Position numbers and translations under genes: made by a program. Positions 28,341 through 37,690 of a stretch of DNA of 64,000 nt are shown here, piece by piece; position 1 is the stretch's first letter; every line of letters begins with the position of its first letter. The stretch lies in NCBI RefSeq assembly GCF_022347565.1, contig NZ_JAKRGH010000001.1:496001-560000 (forward strand). The letters run 5' to 3'. The DNA comes from Vibrio sp. Of7-15. Lineage in GTDB: Bacteria; Pseudomonadota; Gammaproteobacteria; Enterobacterales; Vibrionaceae. Under the pieces are notes generated by a model that was not told the origin of the DNA, did not search any database, and worked only from the letters and a program-made list of their open reading frames with translations.

Positions 28341-31300
28341 ATGTGGCAACTTATTGTTGATGCTTGGGAACAGGATGTCTGGCTTTGGGCTGAAGGTGAA
28401 AACATTGAAATCGCGTTTGGCGATAATGAACCAAGCGAAAGGTTAATATCGGCTATACGTAGCAACAAATCAGAACTGTTGCTTTACCTGAATGCCAATC
28501 AAATACATTCAGAAGAGGTATTCGAAGCGTTCTTGCTAAGTAACAGCGCGCAAGGCTCAGCGCAGCATACGAGTCAAAATGCGATTGAGGCCATTTATCC
28601 GGCCACTAGCCTTCAACAAGGTTTTATTTTGCATCATGTAAATCACCCTGACGATGATGCATACCGAGTTCAATTGCTGTTGGACTACCACCACGCGTTG
28701 GATATTGCTGCGTATTGCGAAGCGTGGAGGCTGGCTTCGCTTCGTTACCCAGCCCTGAGGACGTGTTTCGACTGGGATGGAGAGGGAGAAATCCTGCAAG
28801 TCGTAACAAAAGACCCATCGATTGGCGCGGCGAACTTCACCGTTGTCGACCTTTCTGAACTTGATAGCCGCGCGGCAATTGACGCAGAAATTAAAAAAAT
28901 ACAGCAACAAGACCGATTGGTGCCCTTCGATCTCAAGTCACCAGGACTGATGAGATTTATCATAATCAAGCAGCACGACGAGTGCTTTACTGTAATAAAG
29001 ACGGAGCATCATGCTATTTCGGATGGATGGAGTAGCCCTGTGTTGCTCGAAGCGGTTCATGGCTATTACGCAACGTTATGTGAAAGTGAATCGCCAAAGG
29101 TAGAAACGGATAACGCCTACCATGAAGTCCAGAAGTATTACCAAAGCCAGCAAAAGGCGGTAGATACCTATTGGAGCGAAGCGAAAGCGCACTTTTCAGG
29201 TACCAACGACATTCGCTTAATGTTAAGTCATCGTGATGATGTTACTCACTTAGACGCGATGCGAGAGCCAGCTGAAATACAGACAGTCATCGAAAACGAA
29301 CGTTTGACACTGCTCAAATCAATGTGTCGAAAATCCGGTGTGACGCTGAACGTCGTATTGCAATTTGCTTGGCATAAACTCCTGCAGACTTATTCCTTAG
29401 ATGAACAAACGATTGTGGGAACAACCGTGTCAGGAAGGGATATACCGATTGAAGGGGTTGAAACAAGTGTCGGTTTGTACATCAATACGTTGCCGCTTGC
29501 AGTGAACTGGAATGCAGAGGAAACCTGCGCGGAAGTGTTGCAGCAAATCCAGTTGAAAATCGCTGAACTGAACAGCTACTCAAATGTTTCGTTGGCTAAG
29601 CTGCAAAAAGGGGGGCAGCGCCTGTTCCATAGTTTATTCATCTATGAAAACTACCCTGTCGATCCTGACGCGGCAAAACGAGGCGGGTTAGTTCTTCGTG
29701 AGGCGGTAGAAAAAGTGGACTACCCACTGTGTCTGGCTGTTTTTGATAGCCCTGAAGCTATCACCATCCAGCTTCAGTATGGGAAGGATTTGCTGTCTAG
29801 GGACAAGGTGGAGCAATTGCTATCACAACTTGTTCTTATTGTTGAAGGTGTGTGTAAGCACCCGAACCAAAATCATCAACAGCTTTGTTTTGCTACTGAA
29901 GAAGAAAAATACCAGCAGACGGTACTGTGGAATGCCACCTCGTCATCGTATAATAATGACACCACTGTGCTTCGGGTATTTGAGCAACAGGCGGCGTTAA
30001 ACCCGGATAATGTTGCAGTAGTGTGTCGAGGTGAGCGCCTTAGTTATAAGGAACTGGACAGGCGGGCGGAAGCATTAGCACACCGCATGACGTATGTTCA
30101 TGGTCAGCGATTTGGTCAACCTATACAGCCACAAACGTTTATTGCGCTGTACATCGAGCGAAGCATTGACACGGTAGTAGGTATCTTAGCCGCTTGGAAA
30201 GCGGGGGCGGCCTATGTGCCTATTTCAACGTCTTTCCCGCAAGAGCGAGTGCGTTATATCTTGGCGGACACTCAGGCCCCTATTGTTTTAACACAGCAGA
30301 ATAAAATGGCGAGCCTACATGCCTGCCTTTCATTGGTTGACCATGACGTGGAAATGGTCGCGTGCGACCATGGTTCTGTCGACCCCTCTATCCCAACCGT
30401 TGAAAGGCCAGCACAAAATGCAGATAGCCTTGCATACGTGATTTACACATCGGGAACCACAGGGCAACCAAAAGGTGTGATGGTGCAACATCGCTCAGTG
30501 GTGAACTTGTTAGAAAGCCAGGCAAAAGTCCAGTCTTATCATGAACACGATGTGTCGATATTGCTTTCTCAATACATTTTTGATGCGTCAGTGGAGATTA
30601 TTTTTCTCACATTGGGTGCAGGCGCAACACTTGTGATTCCAACCGACCAAGAGATGGAGGCATTGGATGAACTTCAGTCACTTATTTCCCAAGAGCGTGT
30701 GACCTATGTTGATGGGACACCACAACTGCTCTCTACATTGGGCCGTACGGAGTCGATGTCTTCCGTTAGATTGGTGGTAAGCGGAGGAGAGGCATGTAGC
30801 GGTGAGCTTAAAGAACGTTGGAAAGATAAGTTGGTGAATGTCTATGGGCCAACTGAAGCGACGGTTACTTCGTTTATCTGCAAGGACTTTTACCTGCAAC
30901 CGGGTCATAACTGTATTGGAAAGCCGCTCCAAAACACCCAAGCATTCATATTGTCTGACCGGATGGAATTGCTACCGACGGGTGCGCCTGGAGAGCTATA
31001 CATAGGGGGCGCTGGCGTTGCATCGGGGTATTTGAACAGAGAGGACTTAACGGCGGAAAGGTTTGTTGCACACCCGTTTCCTCAGATTGCATTGGACGAC
31101 TACCATCTTGTTTATCGAACGGGCGATATTGTACGTTGGCTTCCAGACGGTAGCATTGAGTATCTCGGTAGAAATGACAGCCAAGTTAAAATTCGTGGAT
31201 ACAGAATTGAACTGGGTGAGATCGAGGCTGCGTTGAAACAGTTACCAGAAATCGATCAAGCCGTAGTCATCGAGCGTCGTCAGGAGAACATCAATTACCT

Positions 31301-33887
31301 CGCCGCATTCTATACATCTGCAAATTCGAATACGTGTACAGCCGAGGCACTGCTTGTGGCGTTAAAAGAAAAATTGCCAGAGTACATGGTACCCAAAACG
31401 CTTGTGAAGCTGCCTGCTATTCCATTGACCCACAGCGGGAAGGTGGATGTTAGAGCCTTGCCAGATAAGGCTTGGAACCATGAAGGCTATGAACCGCCCA
31501 AGTCGGAAGTGGAAAGAAAATTGTGTGCCATTTGGCAGGAAGTGCTTGGTGTAGAAAAAATCGGTATCAACGATGATTTCTTCAATATTGGAGGGGATTC
31601 TATTCTTTCACTTCAGGTTGTCGGACGGGCAAACGCAGAAGATATAGGCATATCGACGCGTAAATTGTTCAGTGCGAGGACGATTAAAGCGCTAGGCAAA
31701 ATGGCAACGGACTCTCAGGTGGTGGCATCTCAAGAAGACGTGTCAGGTAGTCAGCTATTGTTGCCAATCCAAAAGGATTACCTCAATAGCGGTAATGAAG
31801 AACTGTCCTATTTTCATCAGTCGATTGTTACGGCGGCGCCGGAGGGGGTGGACAGTGAAACGTTGCAGTCTATCGTCAGTGCCTTGTACGTGAAGCATGA
31901 TGCCCTTCGGATGCGCTTTGTGAAAGACAATGATTGGCGTTCCTACTACGATCCAGTTTCTACCAAGATGCTCGAAAGCACGCTAATGGTTGTGGCGCTA
32001 TGCAATGGGACACGCGAAGAGCAGGAAAAGCAGATTGAAGAATATGGGGAAGTTGAAAAGGCGAGATTTAATTTAAGCACTGGACCATTATTTAAAGTGG
32101 TGTATTTCGAGAGCGCTGAAAAGGGGGAGAGCAAGCTGCTTTGGATAATTCACCATTTGGTGGTCGATGGTGTCAGTTGGCGTATCTTGGTCGATGATAT
32201 TACTCAGTCTTGGGAACAGCATAAGCAAGGAGATATTCGACTCGGTGCGAAAACGCATTCGTACCAAGCTTGGTCCGAGAGGCTGAAAAAAGCCTGTGAG
32301 GAGGGGCAGTTTGAGAACGAAAAACAATACTGGTTAGATGTTCTCACATCTCGGGTGGACAAGTTGCAGCCTGATTGTTATAGAAAAGAGACGGGGACGG
32401 GGGAGACAACCGAGCGTTTCGAAGTGCAGCTAGATGAAGCGCGAACTGACGCGTTGCTAGGTAAGTGTCAAGGGATATACCAGGCGTCGATAAATAGCCT
32501 ACTTTTGTCTGCGCTTAACCTCGCCTTGTGTAAGTGGCAAGGTGGTCATTGTTTCCGGGTGTTTTTAGAAGGGCATGGCCGCGAAGAGTTATTTGGCGAT
32601 GTTGATCTAAGCCAGACTGTTGGTTGGTTTACATCCATTTTCCCTGTGCTGCTTGGCAGAGGAGACCACCAGTACAATGACCTGTCAGCACTCGTGCAGA
32701 GTACGAATAAAGTGCTAGAGGACATTCCCAACAATGGCGTTGGTTACAACGTGCTAAAACATTACTCGGGCGATGACGGTATTTTATGTGCAGAACGCGC
32801 TTCTGATAGTGAGTTGCTGTTCAACTACTTGGGACAGTTGGATCAAAAAGGCGGGGTAGAGACACCTTTTCAAATCTTGGATGTGGCATCAGGAAGTGAT
32901 ATAAGCGTCAAGCATCGCCGTACTCATGCGCTTTGCATGAATGGTTTTGTGAGCAAAGGTAAGCTGACTTTTGTCATTGATTTCGACGCGACTGTTTTCA
33001 AAAAGATACGTGTAGATGCGTTTGGTCAGGCTTTCTTGAATGGGCTTCAAGCGATTGTTGAACACGGTGAAAGTGTATCTCTTCCGTATGAGCTTGAAAC
33101 TTTGCCGAGGGCGTTAGTCAATTTGAATTTCTCCTCTAAGAATGTACTGAAAGGATTTGAGCCAGCGATACATATCAACCAGGAAGGCAGCCTCACACCC
33201 ATTTTCTTCATACCACCGGGTGGGGCTGGGACCGAATCTTACTTTAATTTAGCGGATTGCTTGGATACTGAGCAGCCTGTGGTATTGCTGGAAAATATCG
33301 AAGTACATAAGCAGCGGCAGTATGCGTTAGCGAGTTTGTCTGACTACTACGCTAACCTTATTGTACAAGAAGCATCTAATGATCGTATCAAGTTAGCGGG
33401 GGCATCTAGAGGCGCAGTGTTAGCGCATGATATTGCGGAAAAACTCGCTCAACAAGGCAAGACCATCGAGTATATTTACTTTATCGATCCTGTTGGCTAT
33501 ACGATGGCGGGAGATAAAATTGACGCGTTGCAATCGATGCCACAAATATCCGAGATGACGCCGTCTCAGCAGGAGATAATGGCAACGTTCCTCGACTTTT
33601 ATCGTTTTACAGAGCGCTTGAGCAGTTTACCTTACTTAGGTAGGGGGGCTGTTTTCCAGTGTGGTATGGATATGCCAGTTGAAGGGGACTGGAAAGTTGT
33701 TGGTGAATTGATTGATAGCATGTATCAATTCTATGGTACATTGGAAGCACTACCATCGCTTTCTCACGGACTAACGAATGTCTTCCCTAATTGTGATGGT
33801 GTCCATTTGACTGGCCATCATGGTCAGTTACTAGAGCGAGAGAATACCATCGCCATATCAGAGGTTATTAATCAAACCCCGCTATAA
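28341..33887 (+). CDS. Terminal NRPS: docking-C-A-PCP-E-TE
   Basis: The final synthetase, 1848 residues from the ATG at 28341, which has AAAGGA 6 nt upstream; an in-frame ATG at 28281 inside the previous ORF is a poorer choice. The first 55 residues resemble the TubC N-terminal docking domain (VWLWAEGENIEIAF, then a SELLLYL helix). The C domain has EHHAISDGW (His223-224) and is closely related to the D-donor C domain at residue 2434 of the preceding synthetase. The A domain has TSGTTGQPKG near 703 and code DAEDVGVVTK; Glu239 and Asp278 suggest a basic amino acid such as Lys or Orn. The PCP serine is 1087 (IGGDSI). A complete E domain follows (HHLVVDGVSW at 1271, an EGHGRE motif, FNYLGQ). The TE has GASRG (Ser1689), Asp1716 in FIDPVG and a histidine at 1822-1827. 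It ends the assembly line by hydrolysis or cyclization; which of the two cannot be told. Confidence 0.94.
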   Translation: MWQLIVDAWEQDVWLWAEGENIEIAFGDNEPSERLISAIRSNKSELLLYLNANQIHSEEVFEAFLLSNSAQGSAQHTSQNAIEAIYPATSLQQGFILHHVNHPDDDAYRVQLLLDYHHALDIAAYCEAWRLASLRYPALRTCFDWDGEGEILQVVTKDPSIGAANFTVVDLSELDSRAAIDAEIKKIQQQDRLVPFDLKSPGLMRFIIIKQHDECFTVIKTEHHAISDGWSSPVLLEAVHGYYATLCESESPKVETDNAYHEVQKYYQSQQKAVDTYWSEAKAHFSGTNDIRLMLSHRDDVTHLDAMREPAEIQTVIENERLTLLKSMCRKSGVTLNVVLQFAWHKLLQTYSLDEQTIVGTTVSGRDIPIEGVETSVGLYINTLPLAVNWNAEETCAEVLQQIQLKIAELNSYSNVSLAKLQKGGQRLFHSLFIYENYPVDPDAAKRGGLVLREAVEKVDYPLCLAVFDSPEAITIQLQYGKDLLSRDKVEQLLSQLVLIVEGVCKHPNQNHQQLCFATEEEKYQQTVLWNATSSSYNNDTTVLRVFEQQAALNPDNVAVVCRGERLSYKELDRRAEALAHRMTYVHGQRFGQPIQPQTFIALYIERSIDTVVGILAAWKAGAAYVPISTSFPQERVRYILADTQAPIVLTQQNKMASLHACLSLVDHDVEMVACDHGSVDPSIPTVERPAQNADSLAYVIYTSGTTGQPKGVMVQHRSVVNLLESQAKVQSYHEHDVSILLSQYIFDASVEIIFLTLGAGATLVIPTDQEMEALDELQSLISQERVTYVDGTPQLLSTLGRTESMSSVRLVVSGGEACSGELKERWKDKLVNVYGPTEATVTSFICKDFYLQPGHNCIGKPLQNTQAFILSDRMELLPTGAPGELYIGGAGVASGYLNREDLTAERFVAHPFPQIALDDYHLVYRTGDIVRWLPDGSIEYLGRNDSQVKIRGYRIELGEIEAALKQLPEIDQAVVIERRQENINYLAAFYTSANSNTCTAEALLVALKEKLPEYMVPKTLVKLPAIPLTHSGKVDVRALPDKAWNHEGYEPPKSEVERKLCAIWQEVLGVEKIGINDDFFNIGGDSILSLQVVGRANAEDIGISTRKLFSARTIKALGKMATDSQVVASQEDVSGSQLLLPIQKDYLNSGNEELSYFHQSIVTAAPEGVDSETLQSIVSALYVKHDALRMRFVKDNDWRSYYDPVSTKMLESTLMVVALCNGTREEQEKQIEEYGEVEKARFNLSTGPLFKVVYFESAEKGESKLLWIIHHLVVDGVSWRILVDDITQSWEQHKQGDIRLGAKTHSYQAWSERLKKACEEGQFENEKQYWLDVLTSRVDKLQPDCYRKETGTGETTERFEVQLDEARTDALLGKCQGIYQASINSLLLSALNLALCKWQGGHCFRVFLEGHGREELFGDVDLSQTVGWFTSIFPVLLGRGDHQYNDLSALVQSTNKVLEDIPNNGVGYNVLKHYSGDDGILCAERASDSELLFNYLGQLDQKGGVETPFQILDVASGSDISVKHRRTHALCMNGFVSKGKLTFVIDFDATVFKKIRVDAFGQAFLNGLQAIVEHGESVSLPYELETLPRALVNLNFSSKNVLKGFEPAIHINQEGSLTPIFFIPPGGAGTESYFNLADCLDTEQPVVLLENIEVHKQRQYALASLSDYYANLIVQEASNDRIKLAGASRGAVLAHDIAEKLAQQGKTIEYIYFIDPVGYTMAGDKIDALQSMPQISEMTPSQQEIMATFLDFYRFTERLSSLPYLGRGAVFQCGMDMPVEGDWKVVGELIDSMYQFYGTLEALPSLSHGLTNVFPNCDGVHLTGHHGQLLERENTIAISEVINQTPL

Positions 33888-33921
33888 AATTCAGGCTCCT
33901 TATCGCCAAACGAAGAATGTA

Positions 33922-33955
33922 AATAGCCAGATGGAACCCATCTGGCTATTTTTTA
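33922..33955 (+). terminator. Rho-independent terminator of the biosynthetic operon
   Basis: A perfect 12-13 bp stem, AATAGCCAGATGG with its complement CATCTGGCTATT, around a 3-4 nt loop, followed by TTTTATTTT. It lies 35 nt after the stop of the last synthetase and is the first strong terminator seen in the cluster. Confidence 0.92.
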
Positions 33956-34114
33956 TTTTCCCCAGACCATTCGCTCCTTAATTCATGACGGTTGTTACCT
34001 AAAACCACCCGTTTGTCAGATCAAAAAGTACTGTTTGAACAAACTGGGTAGTCTTTATATCAACAAAGACAAAGCGTTTGACAACCTAAACCGAATTTTT
34101 CAGGAGAGAACATT

Positions 34115-34774
34115 ATGAAAATGATGAAATTTCACTCTGCTTCACTGCTATCTGTAACCTTATCTGTTTTCCTGTTGGGTGCTGCACCTACCGTAAGCGC
34201 AAGCGTCATTCCCCAAGCAACTATGGTGGAATTTGAAAATGCATCCTTAGGCGACCAAAGTGCAACCAAAAGCGCCTACGAAAAGCTTCTTAAGCTAGAC
34301 GAGAAAAACCCGGGTAACCCGCTAATTAAAACGGTACTCGGCAGTACTGAAACGATGCTTGGTCGCGATGCTTGGATGCCCTGGAACAAAATGAAACATG
34401 TAGAGCGCGGGTTAGCGCGAATGGACAAAGCTATTGAATTACTCGGTCCGGAGCACATGCAAGAAACGTTCTTCGGGCTTCCTTTACCAATATGGGTTCA
34501 AACGACGGTCGGTTGTACGTTTGTTGAAATGCCGCAAATATTTAACAGGTTAAATGCGGGCTCGGAAATTTTGGAAGAAACACTGGAGCTAGAGTTAATG
34601 CAGTATCTTCCATTTGAAGGTAAATCTTCGACTTATCTTTGTGCTGCCATTGCCGCAGAAAAAGCGGGTAAGACAGAGGAAGCACTAAAATATGCGGGTG
34701 CGATTATTGAAAATGCGCCAGAGTCTCAAGAGGCAAGCCGAGCGAAAGAAATGGTGACTCGACTGAAAGGCTAA
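34115..34774 (+). CDS. Secreted helical-repeat (TPR-like) protein
   Basis: A 219-residue protein with a good signal peptide (hydrophobic run LLSVTLSVFLLGAAP, cleavage near VSAS). The mature part is helical, with segments resembling tetratricopeptide repeats at the N-terminus (KSAYEKLLKLDEKNPGNPL) and C-terminus (AIAAEKAGKTEEALKYAG). It should be periplasmic. A CAGGAG ribosome site sits before the ATG. It has its own terminators on both sides, so it is a single-gene unit outside the biosynthetic operon. I do not recognise a named family; a scaffold or accessory periplasmic role is only a guess. Confidence 0.8.
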   Translation: MKMMKFHSASLLSVTLSVFLLGAAPTVSASVIPQATMVEFENASLGDQSATKSAYEKLLKLDEKNPGNPLIKTVLGSTETMLGRDAWMPWNKMKHVERGLARMDKAIELLGPEHMQETFFGLPLPIWVQTTVGCTFVEMPQIFNRLNAGSEILEETLELELMQYLPFEGKSSTYLCAAIAAEKAGKTEEALKYAGAIIENAPESQEASRAKEMVTRLKG

Positions 34775-35145
34775 ATGATGTACTAAAAAGCGGTTACTCC
34801 TCCCCGCCAAGAAATCCTGACAGACGTCGGGATTTTTTATTTTATTACGCCAAATTTTAGCCATTTGAGCGGGTTAACGCCGAGACAAAAATAAGCCTTC
34901 ATCGCTGATTTGATGCTCGAAGAAATTGGTAATCAGCCACTTCTACGGAGCGTGCTATTTTCATTAATGATAGGATGAAAAATTTATGAAGCCTCTCCAA
35001 GTTTACGATAAAAGAAACTTAAAATGGGGCCACTTACGGTATCATGAGTTCTAAGTTTAACACTCCTTAAATTACTGTGTTTAAAGAATTTTTTGTTTTA
35101 TGTTGTTGTCGCATTGTAACTGAGTGATGGCGGTAATATTTATTA
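34775..35145. other. Intergenic region between the TPR-like gene and lytS-like gene
   Basis: 371 bases. It begins with the terminator at 34813-34843. The rest is AT-rich and presumably contains the promoter of the sensor kinase gene. No small gene with a ribosome site was seen. Confidence 0.5.
34813..34843 (+). terminator. Terminator after the TPR-like gene
   Basis: Stem AATCCTGAC / GTCGGGATT (one G-T wobble) with an AGAC loop, then TTTTATTTTATT. It lies about 40 nt after the stop codon. Confidence 0.85.
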
Positions 35146-36258
35146 ATGCGGTCTCATAAGATCTACGTTGGATTGGATACATGTAGTATGAGAAGTTTTT
35201 TTTCCAAGGTTTGGAATTGGGGAGGGGGTTTTCTTTCGACAGCCGCCTTGTGCTCATTAGTTGCAACAATAATCACTATACAAGAACCGGGAACCGATCC
35301 GTGGTCTGATCTTCGTGTTTTTATCATTTCATACAGCTACGGAATTTGCTGTCATTTTAGTATCCATTTTTGGGGAATAAAATTCCCAGAGCAACCTCTT
35401 GTTACGCGGTATCTTGTGCCCGCATTTTTAGGGTTTCTTTCTGGTACAGCCTTAATCATCATCATCTCTCATTACTTCGATGTGCTCTTTGAACAATCGA
35501 TTTGGGGAGACATTTCGAATTGGATTAGCCAAGTTCTACTCTATGCTCTTGTCGTGTCTGGTGGAATTATATTTTTCTTTTTTAGTTACCACCAAAAGCT
35601 TGTGATGAAAATTAAGCTTGAGCAATCTGAATTAGAAAAGGAAAGAAAAGACAAAGAAATACTTTTAAGCGAGCTAAAACTATTGCAATCTCAAATTGAG
35701 CCGCATTTCTTGTTTAATGCGTTAGCAAATTTAAAAGCGATGATACTTCTTGATACGGGTAAGTCTGTCGAGTATTTAGACCATTTTACTAATTTATTGC
35801 GACAGAGCTTATTGAGGACACGAGAAAAAGAGGTGACGCTCAATGATGAGGTGAGTTTTTGTAAGTCTTACCTCGCGATTCAAAAAATTCGATTGGATGA
35901 AAGGCTGACGGTTAAGTTTTATGTTGATAAGCAAATAGATGTGGGGCAATCATTCCCGCCGCTGCTATTACAGCCATTGGTCGAAAACGCAATTTTACAT
36001 GGTATCGAAGGTACCTCAAAGCCTTGCACGTTATCTGTGAATATATCTACGAATGAGAAAAATACAATGCGTATCTTGGTTGAAGAAGATGGTGTTGGAC
36101 TAGGAAATAGCCAGCATAAAGGTCACGGTGTTGGTTTGAACAATATACGTAGTCGAATAACTACGTTATATGGGGAAGAAGCCTCACTGTCAATCAGTGA
36201 AAATACGATGGGGGGGGTGACAGTACAACTTGCTCTTCCCATGAAAGAGGCTACTTAA
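35146..36258 (+). CDS. LytS/AlgZ-type sensor histidine kinase
   Basis: A 370-residue membrane histidine kinase. The N-terminal 150 residues hold about four hydrophobic segments. A charged coiled-coil linker (near residues 155-180) leads to the LytS-type kinase box QIEPHFLFNALANLK, in which the histidine is the phosphorylation site, and then to an HATPase region with an LVENAILHG N-box and a GVGLNNIRSR glycine-rich box. It should phosphorylate the LytTR regulator encoded 35 nt downstream. A second in-frame ATG at 35188 is possible; neither start has a strong ribosome site. This pair follows the biosynthetic cluster by about 1.3 kb, with one gene between, so a regulatory link is possible but unproven. 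Confidence 0.92.
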   Translation: MRSHKIYVGLDTCSMRSFFSKVWNWGGGFLSTAALCSLVATIITIQEPGTDPWSDLRVFIISYSYGICCHFSIHFWGIKFPEQPLVTRYLVPAFLGFLSGTALIIIISHYFDVLFEQSIWGDISNWISQVLLYALVVSGGIIFFFFSYHQKLVMKIKLEQSELEKERKDKEILLSELKLLQSQIEPHFLFNALANLKAMILLDTGKSVEYLDHFTNLLRQSLLRTREKEVTLNDEVSFCKSYLAIQKIRLDERLTVKFYVDKQIDVGQSFPPLLLQPLVENAILHGIEGTSKPCTLSVNISTNEKNTMRILVEEDGVGLGNSQHKGHGVGLNNIRSRITTLYGEEASLSISENTMGGVTVQLALPMKEAT

Positions 36259-36293
36259 TAAATGTAATATTCTTGATTAATGAGTATTGAATT

Positions 36294-37082
36294 ATGGATG
36301 GTTTTACGGGATTAATCGTAGATGATGAGCCGCTCCTGCGTAGGCTACTAGATAAGTATCTAGCGGAGCTTTGGCCGGAGTTAGACATTGTAGGTATGGC
36401 TGGAAACGGCAAAGATGCAGTGAAAATGGCACAAGAGCATCAACCTGATGTGGTATTTATGGATATTCGTATGCCCGAAATGGATGGCCTCACGGCTACT
36501 CGTAAAATGGCAAACTTTGAAAAGCAACCTTTAGTTGTATTCATCACTGCTTTTGAACAACATGCTGTGACAGCCTTTGAGCAAGAGGCAGTGGACTATA
36601 TTTTAAAACCGGTAGAGATGGATAGACTTGATGCGTCTTTGGATCGTGTGAAGAGCCGTCTTACAGAGAATGCGCGGACAAAAGAAGCAGAAATTCCTTA
36701 TTCTGAAGATTTGGTTGATCGGCTGATGGCGCATTTTGAGCATAAAAGTGAACCGAAATACCTTGATTGGTTGAAAGTAAGTCGACGTGACAGTATTCAC
36801 CTGATCTCTATTGAAGATGTTTATTACTTTAAAGCAGCAGATAAATATACAACTGTAGTAACAGCTGAGGGTGAATCCATCATTCGTACGTCAATAAAAG
36901 AGCTAAAAAGTCAGCTAGATCCTTCACTTTTCTGGCAAATACACAGGGGAACACTTGTTCAGTCAAAACAAATTGAGCGTGTGAAAAGGGATTTTACCGG
37001 AAGGATGAATTTGTACTTAGTAGGCTGTAATGACAAGTTACCAGTAAGTCGAAACTTTCAAAATTTGTTCAAGCAAATGTGA
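36294..37082 (+). CDS. LytTR-family response regulator
   Basis: A 262-residue response regulator. The receiver domain (residues 1-125) has the acidic pair in VDDEP, the phospho-acceptor Asp in VVFMDIRMPEMDG, the Thr in VFITAF and the Lys in YILKP. The C-terminal domain from about residue 160 is a LytTR DNA-binding domain, with the typical DWLKVSRRDSIHLISIEDV start and FWQIHRGTLVQ. It forms a two-component system with the kinase just upstream. LytTR proteins bind pairs of short direct repeats; none was confidently identified here, so targets are unknown. Confidence 0.94.
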   Translation: MDGFTGLIVDDEPLLRRLLDKYLAELWPELDIVGMAGNGKDAVKMAQEHQPDVVFMDIRMPEMDGLTATRKMANFEKQPLVVFITAFEQHAVTAFEQEAVDYILKPVEMDRLDASLDRVKSRLTENARTKEAEIPYSEDLVDRLMAHFEHKSEPKYLDWLKVSRRDSIHLISIEDVYYFKAADKYTTVVTAEGESIIRTSIKELKSQLDPSLFWQIHRGTLVQSKQIERVKRDFTGRMNLYLVGCNDKLPVSRNFQNLFKQM

Positions 37083-37256
37083 CGAGAGTTTAATTGTTGG
37101 TGTAAAAATAATGATTTTGTTATCGGGGAAATTGCGCAGGCTTAGAGGGGGCCCAAAAAAACGACCACAGGACCAACTGGTTGACAGTGAATGACCAGAA
37201 CAAAAACAGCTGTTTAGCACCGTTCTGATGGTAGGCAGTTCATTTGCAGACAGAGT

Positions 37257-37292
37257 CGACTTGCCAGTGATACTGGCAAGTCGATTTATTGT
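37257..37292 (+). terminator. Hairpin, probable terminator after the LytTR gene
   Basis: Perfect 12-bp stem CGACTTGCCAGT / ACTGGCAAGTCG with loop GAT, followed by a T-rich ATTTATTGTTT. It is about 175 nt after the response-regulator stop, which is rather far, so its assignment to that gene is tentative. Confidence 0.55.
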
Positions 37293-37582
37293 TTAAAGGG
37301 TTGATGTTGTGAACTGTTTGCTGTGATTCTTGTTAGGGCAAGTGCAATTGGCAGAAAGTAACATGTTAAACAGCGTGTCCATCAACAAAATTTTGGTGTA
37401 AATATGGGGTCAAATCTATAACAATAAGGAAGCCTTCTTGCCCTTACAAGGTCGAATAAGACACGTGTTCTTACGCCGGAAATTATCATTGGGCTTTACA
37501 TCTTAAGGCTAGCAAGGAACAATCTGCCAGCGTTATGGCAATGCCCAATGAATTGAATGTACCTTTGTTTGTAGTGGTTAAC

Positions 37583-37690
37583 TCATTCCGGACAGTAAAT
37601 TAGGCCGCTTTCAGCTTTCTTTGGTGGAAGTCCCCCGCGATAACTATGTTGTCTCTCTAGTATCAGGTAATGACTAATATCTTTAGATGC
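37583..37690 (-). pseudogene. Possible 3' relic of an IS3-family transposase
   Basis: Read on the minus strand, this stretch encodes about 30-35 residues including ERQHSYRGGLPPKKAE before a stop. The pattern (R-x-H-S-Y-x-GGLPP-x-x-AE) resembles the C-terminus of IS3-type OrfB integrases. No start codon or upstream DDE region remains, and a stop codon lies just upstream. The match is from memory of the family pattern only. Confidence 0.35.

Noticed and set aside
18240-31700. Repeated DNA similarity among the four A-domain regions
   Set aside because: This is homology of NRPS domains at protein level, not a tandem or mobile DNA repeat.
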